Shown here: piece after piece, positions 1 through 11,500 of the stretch
Numbering within the stretch: the first letter of the stretch is position 1
Layout: every line of letters starts with the position of its first letter
Origin: Poronia punctata
Lineage: Eukaryota; Ascomycota; Sordariomycetes; Xylariales; Xylariaceae
Assembly (NCBI GenBank): GCA_022579005.1
Contig: MU401543.1
Coordinates: 62,001 to 126,000 of the forward strand
DNA length: 64,000 nt
Reading direction: 5' to 3'
Notes under the pieces: generated by a model
What the model was told of the DNA's origin: nothing
Seen by the model: the letters and a program-made list of their open reading frames with translations, nothing else
The model's database searches: none
Position numbers and translations under genes: made by a program

Positions 1-3000
1 TTAGTTTTTTTTTATATAAAAGAGCTTTTTGTTAAATTTTATATCTTTTGTTGTAATAACTTTTTAAAGCTTTAAGACCTAGATCTTATATAGATTTAAT
101 GCTTTATATTTAACTAAATATTTAATATATGCTTGCTACTTTACTTTATAGTTTTGCTTTTAGCAACTTATAAGTTTGTTTTATTATACTAAGTAAGCTT
201 TATATTTATATGCTTTTATACTTAATTAGTTTAGCTTTAAATTTGCTAGCTTGCTTATAATAAGCTTTAGTAAATATTAATAAAAATATTGTTAAAACTA
301 AAAGTAAAGAACTTTTATTAGTAAACATATATTATTTGCTTTTAAAAAGCTTTAGTTATATAGCTATTTAGCTATATAAACTGCTTTTAGCTATAGCTTT
401 TTTAAAAGTTTAGCTTTTTTAAGCATTTTTAGGGCTTAGTTAATAATTTTTTATTTAGCACGCTTTTTACTTTTTATAAACTTTTTAATATAATTTAATA
501 AAAGCTTTAGCTTTATGCCTTTTTAGTTTGCCTACTTTTAAAAGTTAGTTAACCTATAGCTTAAAATTACCGTTTTTTTATTATTATTGCGTATTTAACA
601 TATTAAAAGCCTATATTGCCGTTTTACTTATTTTTTAAAGCTTATTAGGTTTTAAGCTACTTATAATTAAGTTTTAGCAATAAAGGTATTAACATATATT
701 ATTTTACTATACTTATTTTTAAATAGTAAAGTTTATAAAAATTTATTATATTTACTTAAATAGTTAAATAAATTTTAGTATATTTTTTAAAATAGGCGTA
801 TAGCTTGCTATTTTAAAGGTTTTTTAAATATAACCTTTAAAGCGTATGTTTAAGCATAATCTTTATAATTAATTCTTTTAATTTTATTAATTTTAATACT
901 TTTTGCATTTTAAATAAAAGCTTTAAAAAGTTTAGGTTTTAAGTGCTTAGCTTTCTTATACTATATATTTTTAAATACTTTTAAAGGTTTTTGCAAGTTA
1001 ACTAAAAGCTTTTAAAGCTGCTTTAAGTATATAGCTATAATTAATTTTGCTATATTGCTTATAATTTTAAGCTTTTAAATTATTAAAATAGTTACTATGC
1101 TTTTTAAAAAGTAATAGAAAATAGGCTTATATTTAAGAAATACTAAGTTATATTGTTTAGTTAATTGCTTTAAAATAACGCTAGCGTTTAAGCTCTTATA
1201 TTAAAAGGTGCAGTTTAGTTTGCAATACTATACGCTTTTTTTTTTAAGCTTTACTTTTAATACTATGTTTATATAAAATCTTTTTACTACTGCTACGTTT
1301 TTAAGTACTAAAAAAAAGGTGTTTTTTTTTTTTTTGCTATTAAAAATCTAATAAATAACTTGTTTACTATAGTATAAAATTAAAAAGTTAAAAGTACTTA
1401 TAATAATAAAGTTTCCTAGCTTAGCCTTAATAATAAAGTTTTTTTTAAGTAAATTTTTATTATTAATAAAGTATAAAGCTTTATAATTGTTTAAAACTGT
1501 GCTTTTAAATAAAAAGTAAAGATTGTTTTTAAAAGTAATAAAAGCTTTAAAGCTTTTTGTATTTTTTTTAAGTAGGCTATAATTAATTACTAAGCAAGCA
1601 AGATTTAAATTTAGCTACTTGCTTAATAATTTTTTTAACTTTTTGCTAAAAAAGTAACTTTTGTTTACTTTAAATCTTTTTTTTTTAATTTTTTTATAAA
1701 GTTTTAACTATTTTATAAGCTTATAGCGCTTTTTAATTTTTTTTAACTTATTAAAGTTAAGCTTAAGTTTTTAGCAAGTAAAGCTTTTAGTAATTATATA
1801 TTATAATTAACTATATTTATATAAAAGCTAAAAGTAATAAGCTTTTAAGTTAAAAAAGTAAAAGTATTAACTTTTTTTTTTCTTTGCTTTTTTAGTAAAC
1901 TTTTAAGCTTTTTTAAAAGATTTTTTTTTATTACTTAAAGTTGCATAAAGTTTATTAGCTTTAACTTTGCTACGTAAAGCTTTTTTATACACTAAGGCGC
2001 TAAAAATCTTGCTAACCTTTTTTAGTATAATTATATTATTATTTAGTTGTTTATTTTTTATAATGTTTATAAGCTGCTAATAAGCTTAATTAAAAGCTAT
2101 ATAAGCTTTTACTGCTTTAAAAAAGTTTTTAGTTGCTAGCACTTTTTTTGCTTTAAGCAGTTTAAAGTATTAAGCTATAATTTAGTTAGTATGCTATTTT
2201 TTATACTACTTTTTAAGTTTAACACCTTTATAAGTAGCTTTTTAAAGCGTTTTTTAATATTTTATTTGCGTACTAAATTTAATAGCAAAATTTAAAAAAG
2301 CAAAAAACGTTTTAATAGCTTTAACAAGCACCTAAATATTTTTAGCTTTTTTAAGGTTTTTAACTAATAGCTTTTTTTTTATTATAGTAAGCACTAAAGT
2401 ATTAATAAATTAGTTAATTTAAGTTTAAATAGCTATATATTTATTTATAATTTTTAAATTTATAGCTTACTAAAAGCTTGCTAACTTTATGTTTTTAATA
2501 TATTATTTTTAAATTTTTTTTTAAATAATAACTAGATTTAAAACGCTTAAATTTAGTTTTTTTTTTTTAGCAACAAGCTTTTAATAAGCAGCTTTTAGTG
2601 TTAAAATTATAACATTATTTTTAAAAAGCTTAGTTAAAGTTTTTTTATTTAAATTAACGTACTTTTAAACTTTTTAAGCTTAAGTATAAAGCATTAAAGT
2701 TTAAAACTACGCTACTTACTTAATTAAAAAGCGTAAATAAGTATTTTTTAAAATAATTTTAATACTAGTTAATATAGTAAAAATAAAAAGTAAAGCTGCA
2801 TAAGCTTTTTTTTAAAAATAATTTAATAAAAGGTTATAAAATATTATAATTTAAAAGTATAAAAACCTTTAACTAATTATACTATAATAAATAAAGTACT
2901 AATTTTTATAAACTAAGCTTATAACTTTTATAAATATAAAAGCTTTAGTAAAAGGTAAATTAGTGCGCTTAACTTAGTACAAGCTATATTAGTTATATTG

Positions 3001-3030
3001 CAATAAACTATATATTAAAAAGGAAAAATC
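1..3030. repeat. RIP-degraded AT-rich block (decayed repeat)
   Basis: About 3 kb of extremely A+T-rich sequence dominated by TpA, T-runs and AAGCTT/AGCTTT words, with no open reading frame of useful length on either strand. The change to normal composition is abrupt, near position 3,020-3,060. In Pezizomycotina, duplicated DNA is mutated by RIP (C to T, mainly in CpA), leaving exactly this kind of stop-rich AT block, so a former transposable element is the likeliest origin. The element class cannot be told: no terminal repeats or coding motifs survive. It starts before the window. A centromeric or subtelomeric AT isochore is an alternative. Confidence 0.8.
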
Positions 3031-3040
3031 TATGTAACTA

Positions 3041-3132
3041 TAATAGGATTAGAGATCCTGCTTTATAGCATACGCTCTTATGGAGCTGTGCTAACTAAGG
3101 CACGTGACCTTGACTGCAAGGGTATCCTATTA
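3041..3132. repeat. Short inverted repeat at the edge of the AT block
   Basis: TAATAGGAT at 3041-3049 is the exact reverse complement of ATCCTATTA at 3124-3132, so 9-bp arms enclose about 74 bp of normal composition just where the AT-rich block stops. It could be a remnant of a small terminal-inverted-repeat element or a chance hairpin. No target-site duplication was identified. Confidence 0.35.
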
Positions 3133-3160
3133 AGTAGGTACCTCTCCGCGACATATGCCC

Positions 3161-4213
3161 TCAGTCCATCATGACATCGTCGTCATGACCTCCACCTGGC
3201 TCATTCAGATCCGGCATCCAGCCTTTTGGCCGTTCATTGCCACGCACGCTGACACCGTAGGCCAGCCGTTCGACCTTGTGGACCTGCTCGACCATGATAC
3301 TCGTCTTCCTGGCGTAGACACCCAACTTGCCGCCCACAGGTGGGTATGTCTGTAGCATAGAGCTAACATCCTGCAAGTCTGTCAAGATGGTCCTATCTTC
3401 TGCCTCGGTAGGCACACTTCCGGTCAATGCCGTGACGGCCGTTGCGAAGCGCATCATCTCGCCAGTGAGATCAAAGATGCCAAAGACATAATCAGCCGGC
3501 GTGACTTGGATATCGGCAGGAAGCGCGCTCTGCACTTCGGCCGGCGTCATTAGGCTCTGGTGGCGTAGGTAGTGTGCGAATGTTATGGCCTCGACAAACT
3601 CCTCCAGGCATATCAGGGGGTACCGATACCGGTTCATTCCCTGGACATCTTGCTGAATGGACTGGAGAAGCTCCCCGATCTCTTTCAATCGGCCATCGAT
3701 TTCGGCCTGGATGCGCTCTGGAATGGGTTGAGAGAGCTTGCGTACACTGAATGAGAAAGAGAGAGTTTTTTATATGTTAATAAGTGTTTTGCAGTGACCG
3801 TGCGGAATTTGATTAGTCTAGTGCAGCTCGGGATAAAGCTGTCTGGTTGTATAAAGAGCACCTGCCATATGAATGGAAAGGAGAAAGGGGGGAGTGATTA
3901 CCGTTGCAGTGAGAAGATACTATACTAAGGATCAGTTGAATACTCTCCCCAATCGGACATTTGGCGCTGAAAGACAGTAGACATACACTTTCTTACTTAG
4001 CGCAGTAACATCACGCGAGACTTTCCCTATCTTCATCCGACGGTCGTGATGTATATCGAGCTCATCGCGAAAGGACTCGAACATGGGAGTATATGCATTG
4101 TGGGGATGTTGATGGTCTACAGAGTGATGATTCCCTTTTTCCTTGCCCTGGTAGTCTCTCTTAACACCACCGGTCGGGCCATCTTTCTTCTTGGGGACAA
4201 TTACTTCAGACAT
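3161..4213 (-). CDS. Translin-associated factor X (TRAX), C3PO nuclease subunit
   Basis: Three exons: 3987-4213, 3902-3919 (an 18-nt microexon) and 3161-3746, giving 276 aa. Translin-family helical protein. The acidic residues that form the Mg-dependent RNase site in TRAX are in place: E130, E131 and E134 in LEEFVEAITFAHYL, and D174 and E178 in FDLTGEMMRFA. TRAX with translin forms the C3PO endoribonuclease, which in Neurospora trims tRNA 5' leader fragments. The N-terminus is basic (PKKKDGPTGGVKRD), possibly a nuclear signal. Splice sites are GTATGT/TATAG for intron 1 and GTAATC/TTCAG for intron 2; the microexon encodes the VIFSLQR stretch that joins the first two conserved helices. The gene lies directly beside the RIP block and is divergent from GPI14. 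The family call is firm; the microexon rests on frame continuity and family recall. Confidence 0.9.
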
Positions 4214-4791
4214 CTTCTTTCTCTTGGAATGTGTTGGGCGAATCGGCGTGTTAAGAAAAGGAGAGTTGTAAAGAAGAAGTAAGTAGTCTAGACTACATGA
4301 TGCAGTTCAGCATCATACTCGTCTGTGTAGAATGATGGGGCTAACCTTGCAAACGTTGTGGATCGGACAGACGTTGTGTAGTGGGGTGCGCTTCATCGGT
4401 AAGTGCATAATTACGCATATGGTGAGTACCGTTTAACCCAATTTGCCCGGATAGGGGCATACATTGCAATGTGTTAACTCATACGTGGGTTATTATCTTC
4501 ACACTCTGGCGCTTCGTCTCCCTTATGGCAACCAGGATGTGTTTACCTTGAATCATTGTCATGTTAAGTTTGGTAAAGTAGTAGACACTTGCACCTTGGC
4601 ATATTCAGGGCCAAAATCGTTGCGCAATTCCAACTTCCAACTACGAGTACCTACCTGGTTGAACTGGACCCACCAGCTCTGTCCCTTTACCCAGGGTGCC
4701 AGGTAGTTGACCCCTGAAGTTATTCAAAACTCGGCACTTTCATCACCATCAAACACCAGACAAGCCACGGCTCGCTCCCTTGGAAACAAAG
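4214..4791. promoter_or_regulatory. Divergent intergenic region, TRAX / GPI14
   Basis: About 580 bp between two divergent start codons, so it must hold both promoters and 5' leaders. No clear TATA box or recognised factor site stands out. Confidence 0.5.
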
Positions 4792-6132
4792 ATGGCATCA
4801 AGTATATCAGCCCCGATATCTCGGCCCTTGCCACTATTCATCTCAGCAGCCCTACTACGCCTAGGCATGTTATTATACGGACTATGGCAAGACGCCAACT
4901 CCCCGCTAAAATACACCGACATCGACTACCTCGTCTTCACCGACGCGGCGCGCCTCACATCACCATATGAGCGCGAGACATACAGATACACGCCTTTACT
5001 AGCCTGGCTCCTGTACCCCACCGTCTCCCTCTTCTTCTCTTTCGGCAAAGTAGTTTTCGCCGCGGCCGACTTGTTAGCCGGGTATCTCATCCTGCTCATC
5101 CTGCAGCGTCACCTGCGCATGTCTTCGGACAGAGCATGCAGGTTCGCAGCCATATGGCTGCTCAACCCCATGGTCGCAACCATCAGCACGCGCGGGAGCT
5201 CCGAGGGCTTATTGGGCGTGCTGGTCACCGCCTTGCTGTGGGCCGTGCTAGAGCGCCGCGTTGTTCTCTCCGGCCTGCTCCTCGGTCTTGGGGTGCATTT
5301 CAAGATATATCCATTCATCTACGCGCCGGCCGTGATATGGTGGATGGACGCAGAACGTATGGGGTCTTCTTCCGGGAAGAGGTCATTCTTCGTGACGTGG
5401 CCGCGTATACAAGTCACGCTCGTCAGTCTTGCCGCCTTTATGGGTCTCAACATGGCCATGTACGCACTCTACGGTCTGCCGTTTGTGACACACACGTATC
5501 TGCATCACGTGACTCGCATCGATCACAGACACAACTTCAGCCCTTACAATGTCTTGCTTTACCTGACTTCCTCGGAATCATCGTCGTCATCATCATCATC
5601 ATCACTGTCTACGCCGTGGGCGAGGATCGAATCTGTGGCCTTTGTACCCCAACTGTTGCTCTCGACTGTGTTGATCCCGTTCGTTGGTGCCAAGAAGGAC
5701 CTTGCCACGACCATGATGGCACAGACGTTTGCCTTTGTGACATTCAACAAGGTGTGCACGAGTCAGGTAAGTTGCCATGGGCCCGAACCCCTTGACAATC
5801 CTCTACACAAATTGTTTGGAGCATTGGGCATGTCACAGATTCCATGTTTTTACTAACTAGTTCATGTAAACAAGTACTTCCTATGGTACATGGTTTTCCT
5901 ACCGCTCTACCTACCAAACTCCTCCCTGTTGAGGAGGTCTTCTCTCGGCATAACCGTGCTGGTACTCTGGGTTTTGTCCCAGGCTTTGTGGCTTCAGCAA
6001 GGCTACAACCTTGAATTTCTTGGATTGAGCACGTTTGTGCCCGGGCTATGGACGGCCTCGCTTGTTTTTTTCATTGTCAACTGCTTCATCTTGGGAGTAG
6101 TAATAGAAGATCTTGGCATTTCTTGTATATAA
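4792..6132 (+). CDS. GPI14: GPI mannosyltransferase 1 (PIG-M / Gpi14)
   Basis: Exons 4792-5766 and 5875-6132, 410 aa. The 108-nt intron has a GTAAGT donor, a perfect TACTAAC branch site at 5851 and an ACAAG acceptor. Multi-spanning ER membrane GT-C glycosyltransferase that adds the first alpha-1,4-mannose from dolichol-phosphate-mannose to the GPI precursor. The lumenal DXD motif (D43-I-D45 in YTDIDYLVFTDA) follows the first membrane segment, and the PIG-M signatures RETYRYTPLLAWLL, GLGVHFKIYPFIYAP and KVCTSQYFLWY (the last across the intron) are present. A run of serines around residues 260-270 is encoded by TCN repeats and is absent from the core family. An upstream in-frame TTG at 4780 is not used as start; the ATG at 4792 is. 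Length fits the family. Confidence 0.93.
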
Positions 6133-6664
6133 TACTTCATTAGTCACTCTCCACGGCAGTATGTGGAAATAATTACTCATCAGCCAACCATGTCTTCCAT
6201 TTGATATCTATGTTAGCATATTGTTGGGAAAGGCTAGATTAGAAGCCTTCCGTGTTAAAGCACTGCAGATGTCCATCTTCATTCTTCAGACACCTGTGAA
6301 CGCCCCTTGAAAAACTACCATAAGGGGTATTGTGTGCGGTAAAAGAGCAAGGCTGTGTTCCCGCCAACCTTGGTAGGTTACTAGTTTGTGGGGGAAAAAA
6401 GCCATGCTGGACCGCCATACCACCACCACCACCACCGCAAGGCCACGCTTAGGCCATACCAGGCTCATTATGAAATGCAAACACCTCAACGCCACACCCT
6501 TTTGCGCCGTTTAAACATACCAAAGTAATAATAATAATAAGAGTTAAAGCTTACGGGGCCCCTTAACCCATAAGTAAGGGAGCCGTGTCCCTTCACTGAG
6601 GATGGGATGGCTTATCTTCGTCTTCTCTGTTCCATGAAACGAAGACTTTCAAGCCTACCACCGC
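6133..6664. other. Convergent intergenic region, GPI14 / F-box gene
   Basis: 3' ends of two convergent genes. Contains a short ACC trinucleotide run near 6,419-6,437. No gene seen. Confidence 0.5.
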
Positions 6665-8579
6665 TCACAAGATTGTTATCCCGCCTGAGAGCAAGGCGTA
6701 GTTGCTCAGCTTCAGGGAGAGGACACGCGACTTGGGAAAATCCGGACTAATAATCAAGCGACCCTCCTTGTTGTAGCCGACTTCACCAAAGCTATCCACC
6801 ATCTCTTCGAAGCGGATATCGGGTCGTACACGATGGATCTCTTCAAGAATCTGCTCGCTCCAGACGCCCGAGCACCAGCCATCTCGAACGAGGAAATAAG
6901 GATTCAATGGCGGTACAGGCGAATCTATTGACAAGTCAGCGGATTTTCCCCAGAGAGCGGATGACCAAGTGCAAGGTACGAAAGGATTACCTACCAAGGT
7001 CTACATATCGAATACGTAGCAAGTTTACCGTCTTCAGCCGTTCCAACGCACGGATCCCGCTGAGGACAAGCTGTTCAAATGCAGCGATGAAGTGCATATC
7101 CGTTATGCCCGAGCCCGACTCATTCCACTGGGCGTTCTGCCTACAGCAGTTCTTGACGGTGATGTCGATCGTTTTCAACCGTGTTGTCCGCGGGTCCGTA
7201 TGCCGAGCCAAAAGATCAAAGAACTGGTGGCAGACGCGTCCTGTGTATGACAGATGTTCCAGGTGACACGCAGCCTTCGCCAGCTTCTCACACCAGTGGA
7301 CCCGTTCGCATACTTTAAGATAATACGGCGGGCAGGTGATCTCCCTTCGATAATCGCACTCCAGACAGAGGTTCAGTTTGGTAACTTTACGGTCCAATAT
7401 ATCTAGCGTATGGGCCATGCTAATGTAGCTCTTAGATTTAGGCTTAGCATACGTGCCATGCCATTCCTCGAGGTTAGGCAAAGCATCCGAAATGGTCTCC
7501 CAGTCCTTTGGTTGCCGTATGATATTCCATTGGCCTTTGACGATGAGTGTTTGGACCGAAGGTACCCGTGGTAGACATGCGTACTCGCCGTTGAGGCCGG
7601 AACCGGGAGCATAGAACCGCACCCTTGGCGCCTTTTTTCTCTCCCCGCCCTCGAGCGTCATCACTCGCACTTCAGGAAAGGTATAGCGTACGAGGCTGAA
7701 AACCTCCTCCATCGTGGCGTTATCGGTAGGCAGGCCGTACGTAGCACTGGAGATTCCCTCGGGAGAGACCGTAGGCAACGCAAGCGAGCCCTCTTCTGCT
7801 AGAGCCGAATGGAACCTGGGTTGGAAGACAGGAAACCAGATTTCGATATGCTTGACATATGAACTAAGATGAGGGTGCTGGGCGAAGAAGATCATAGCAT
7901 CATTCGCAGCCGCGACGGTCGCCTTGAGTTTAATGTGTCGATACAAACGTTCCTGGATCAAGTCCCGCCACAACGGGCTGACCAAGGCAAGGTTGGCTAA
8001 TTCTTTCCTCCTCGAATGGCGCAGAGCAGTGCTCCAGCTCCGAGCATTCACGCTGGGTATGCTTAGCGAGTTGGGAGAGGAGGTTGACACGCGGTAGCCG
8101 AAGAGACGATCTAGAATGCACTCGTGGATCTCGGCGGGTAGGCGGTCGAGAGTCAAAGCGGGGTGCTCGTCGATGTGCGTGTGGGCTACGGGGTCGTGGT
8201 GGCGTGGGGCGTTGGTGTTAAAACACGCCGGTTGGCAGGTCAGGCAACGTATCTCGGTCCGGCCCTGTTGCGCATTGGGAAACGGCGTGCTGCTGGGTCG
8301 GGTGGGTGGAATGAAATCGCTCGACTTGGGGGGTTCGAGCGGTGGACTAGAGGGGCCTGGGGTCACCGGTGTCGAGCTCGTTGCCATGATGGCCGCCAGC
8401 TCGACCGACGCAGTTCCTTCGTCGTCATGATCGCCTTCGTCATGACCGGCGTCACGAGTTCTGTCGATGGCCACTTCGCGTGCCAGATAAGGGTCCCTCA
8501 CGAATGGGGAATCGAACGTATCGCGAACAGTAACATCCTCGGAGGAGTACATGGCGGTTTCCATCATAGCGATAGCCAT
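6665..8579 (-). CDS. F-box domain protein
   Basis: Exons 6995-8579 and 6665-6924, 614 aa. The 70-nt intron (GTAGGT donor, CAATAG acceptor) joins ...YVDL to DSPVPPL in frame. The N-terminal ~140 residues are low-complexity and acidic/proline-rich. An F-box-like segment follows (LDRLPAEIHECILDRLFG, residues 144-161, continued by LALVSPLWRDLIQERLYRHIKL around 197-218, with a serine-rich insert between). The rest resembles the divergent repeat region of fungal F-box proteins. F-box proteins recruit substrates to SCF (Skp1-cullin) ubiquitin ligases; the substrate cannot be inferred. The pair C113/C116 plus C120 upstream of the F-box is unexplained. Start chosen at the first in-frame ATG (8579). 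Confidence 0.7.
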
Positions 8580-11500
8580 AGCCTGAGATCTCGTTTATTT
8601 GTAGACAGGGTCGAAAGGACCCGTCGTCATGACAGGCGTGGGCCGGGGGTAGGCGAGGAGAGCCCGGACCACTGTCCGAGAACGGCGAGAGTGTTGGCAA
8701 ACGCACAATCAGCTCCGAAGCACGGATCTCGAATAGGGCCTGAATGAATAGAAAGATAGTCTTGGGACGGGTTCTATACGAAATGACTGCTGTCTATCGA
8801 ATCGGGGGAATGCGGGATTCAGACAGGCCTGTACAAATCGTGCGGGTGTTCGTGAGGGGCAGTCGACGCGTACTCTGCGATTCTTAGTTTTGGCAAGGGA
8901 TTCCGGTCGAGTAAGGCAATGCAGAATGCACGCACTGCAGACGATACCGGTGGAGGTGTATGGGTGTAGGGGTAGTGGAAGGTCGGTCGGTGGTAGGCGG
9001 TTGATCCGATGAATTCGCTGGAATCTGAAATTCGTAACTTTATTCTCCTTCTGGGATGATTTACTTTCACCCTTATTTTCGGTCTCGATTTGGTGGTTGT
9101 GGTCAAGTACCCCTCCTGTTGCAGGTTTGCCGGTGTGAGATTGAAAAGATTTTCTGGATTAGATTTTGGTCTTGTCGCCCAGCGAGTAACGAACGGGCAC
9201 ATGCGCTGACAGCGTGTGATGTCGTGTCAAGCCGGCCTTATCAAGGTCAGTCTCAATCTGGGCTGATTTGCTTGTGGAGGGGGGGGGATTGGACTGCCAG
9301 CCAACCAGTGGGCAGGATGTGTCTTCGGGTGCTACCTTTGCCTTGCAAGCGTGCCAATCTAAAGTGCAAATGTCACCCCAGATGCCAGGTTAATGAGGTA
9401 CCAGACTCGTAGCTGCTGGGGCACGGGCATATGAGAGAGTAACCTGCGAGCTACCTAATCTCCCAAGTGGATATTACATAGCCGGCCGATACAACACCAC
9501 CTACTAAATACCGTAACTGCCATATGAACATATGATAAGTTGCTAATTTATCTAGTTCCTACCTCAACGTTGTTATTTAGCGCATCCCCTTCCTTTGGCT
9601 AATATACGAGTAGGTATATTATGTACAGGTAGTGTATGTACATACGATACATACGATTGTGTATTAGGTTGTTACTAGCAACTCAAATCTGCTCAACTTG
9701 GCCTGTCTCTTGGAATAAAAAGATGCGCGGGGAAGTGTAAGATACTAAAGTCTGCTCTTTTTGGCAGAGTAAAGTTGGCAATATGCATGTGTACCTACCT
9801 TAACACTACAAGTACCATACATATTGATTGTATAGCTACACTGTACTGTACTGTCTAATGGCGTCGTTGCCTACGTGTATTGTGCATATGAGATGTACGC
9901 GTAGGCACCAGAACTTGAACCAGGCGTAGCCTACCTACTGCCACTATTTTACGTGTACTCGGAGGACCTAGTCAAATTACCTTGCATGATGGCATCGTAT
10001 AAGTTCGTCGGCAAACTATTCTGCTTGGATTTTATTCCCTATCTAGCCGTGTTCTTGTCCGGTTTTTCTCTTGTTTCTTCAAATCCTAACCTCACAACTA
10101 TCAGTACGCCAGTATGCAGATAGTTTACTATATCCAAGGACAACTATTGACTTGGCGAGGATATTTATACTATACTCGTATATATACGGGTAGATATCAA
10201 CTTTTTATTTTGCTTTGTTTCTCCCTGTTACAGAAGTGTAAGCAGGTGATAGCATCAACTCATATTAGAGACTGTATTGTCCGACGTGTCTTTTATTTAT
10301 ATTATGAGGAGCTGTGAGACCGGGTTTAAGGGTGCCGGCATATACACACGTGCACCTTATTCATGCCCAATTTGATAACAAAACGGAATCTCCTAAATGT
10401 AAATACATACTCTAGCTATTGTACATACGAGTACATATTCAAGTCCTAGTTCAAGGACCCTTAAATATTGGCCAGACTCTTGGCTTCGACTTTCCTACAT
10501 GTAAAAAGCACCCAACCGATTAGAGTTTCGAATCTGGAACCAACCCCTCAAACGGCCGCAGGAATTAATCACACTTACCCCCCGCTTTGTTAAGCTTCCC
10601 GCCCATACTAGTTGATCACAAGACGAAGTGATCAACATGGCGTCCTCCGTTCTCTTTTACCTACGAGTAGAGCAAGGTAGGAGTCTGGGCCATCGAAGCC
10701 CTATTGCAAGTGCGTGACAGCGAGCATACCTACACGTACATAGATGAGACATTAGCTCCTGTCTATCAATAAAAAATCCCACCTGAAATAGACGTTAAAA
10801 TTCTACTATCAATAAAAGTCGCTACAGTACCCCGATTACCTAATCGTAACAATAATTGGGATATAAACCTGCGACGCATCATCCATTACTCTGGCACTGG
10901 TCTGACACTTACATTTTACATGTACTCTATGGTTACTATATAAATCTATCTATCTAAACAAGTTGAGGAATTAAAAGCTCCAAGCCTCTTCTTATCTTTT
11001 ATTGTTCAACGACCGTCTCGAGATTTTAAACGACTTTAATGCCCCTGCCGAATTTTTTTTTAAGGTTTATAAGTAGCTGCGTATCTAGTCAAAGACCCTT
11101 TTTGCTGCACGGTAAAAAAAAAAGCGCCAATATCGGCATATAAAGTAAAGATAAGGAGCAAATTGTTGTAGTTACCTAGTTAACACACGTCATCATGGTG
11201 TCGGGGCTCGGCTTTCCTTCACCTAGGTCAAGCACTAATGCAAGGCCGGGCTTATACATATGTTGCCGCCATATGCCGTTCTAACTAACCTGTTTTTATT
11301 GTTGGCGATATCTTTATTGGGCTGCTAATATAAACTCTAGAGCAATACACAGGCGGTATCTTTCAAATATAGCCTGGAGTAGACACTAGATATTCGCTAA
11401 GCAGATTACAGGACACACATAAATCATATATACCTGTATGAGAGAAGCCCTATATTGGAGACAGGTATAATGTAAACTCGCCGACGCCAACCGAGTGTTC

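Noticed and set aside
1..3030. Identifying the element behind the RIP block from residual words
   Set aside because: Mutation load is too high; no terminal repeat or catalytic motif can be read with any confidence.
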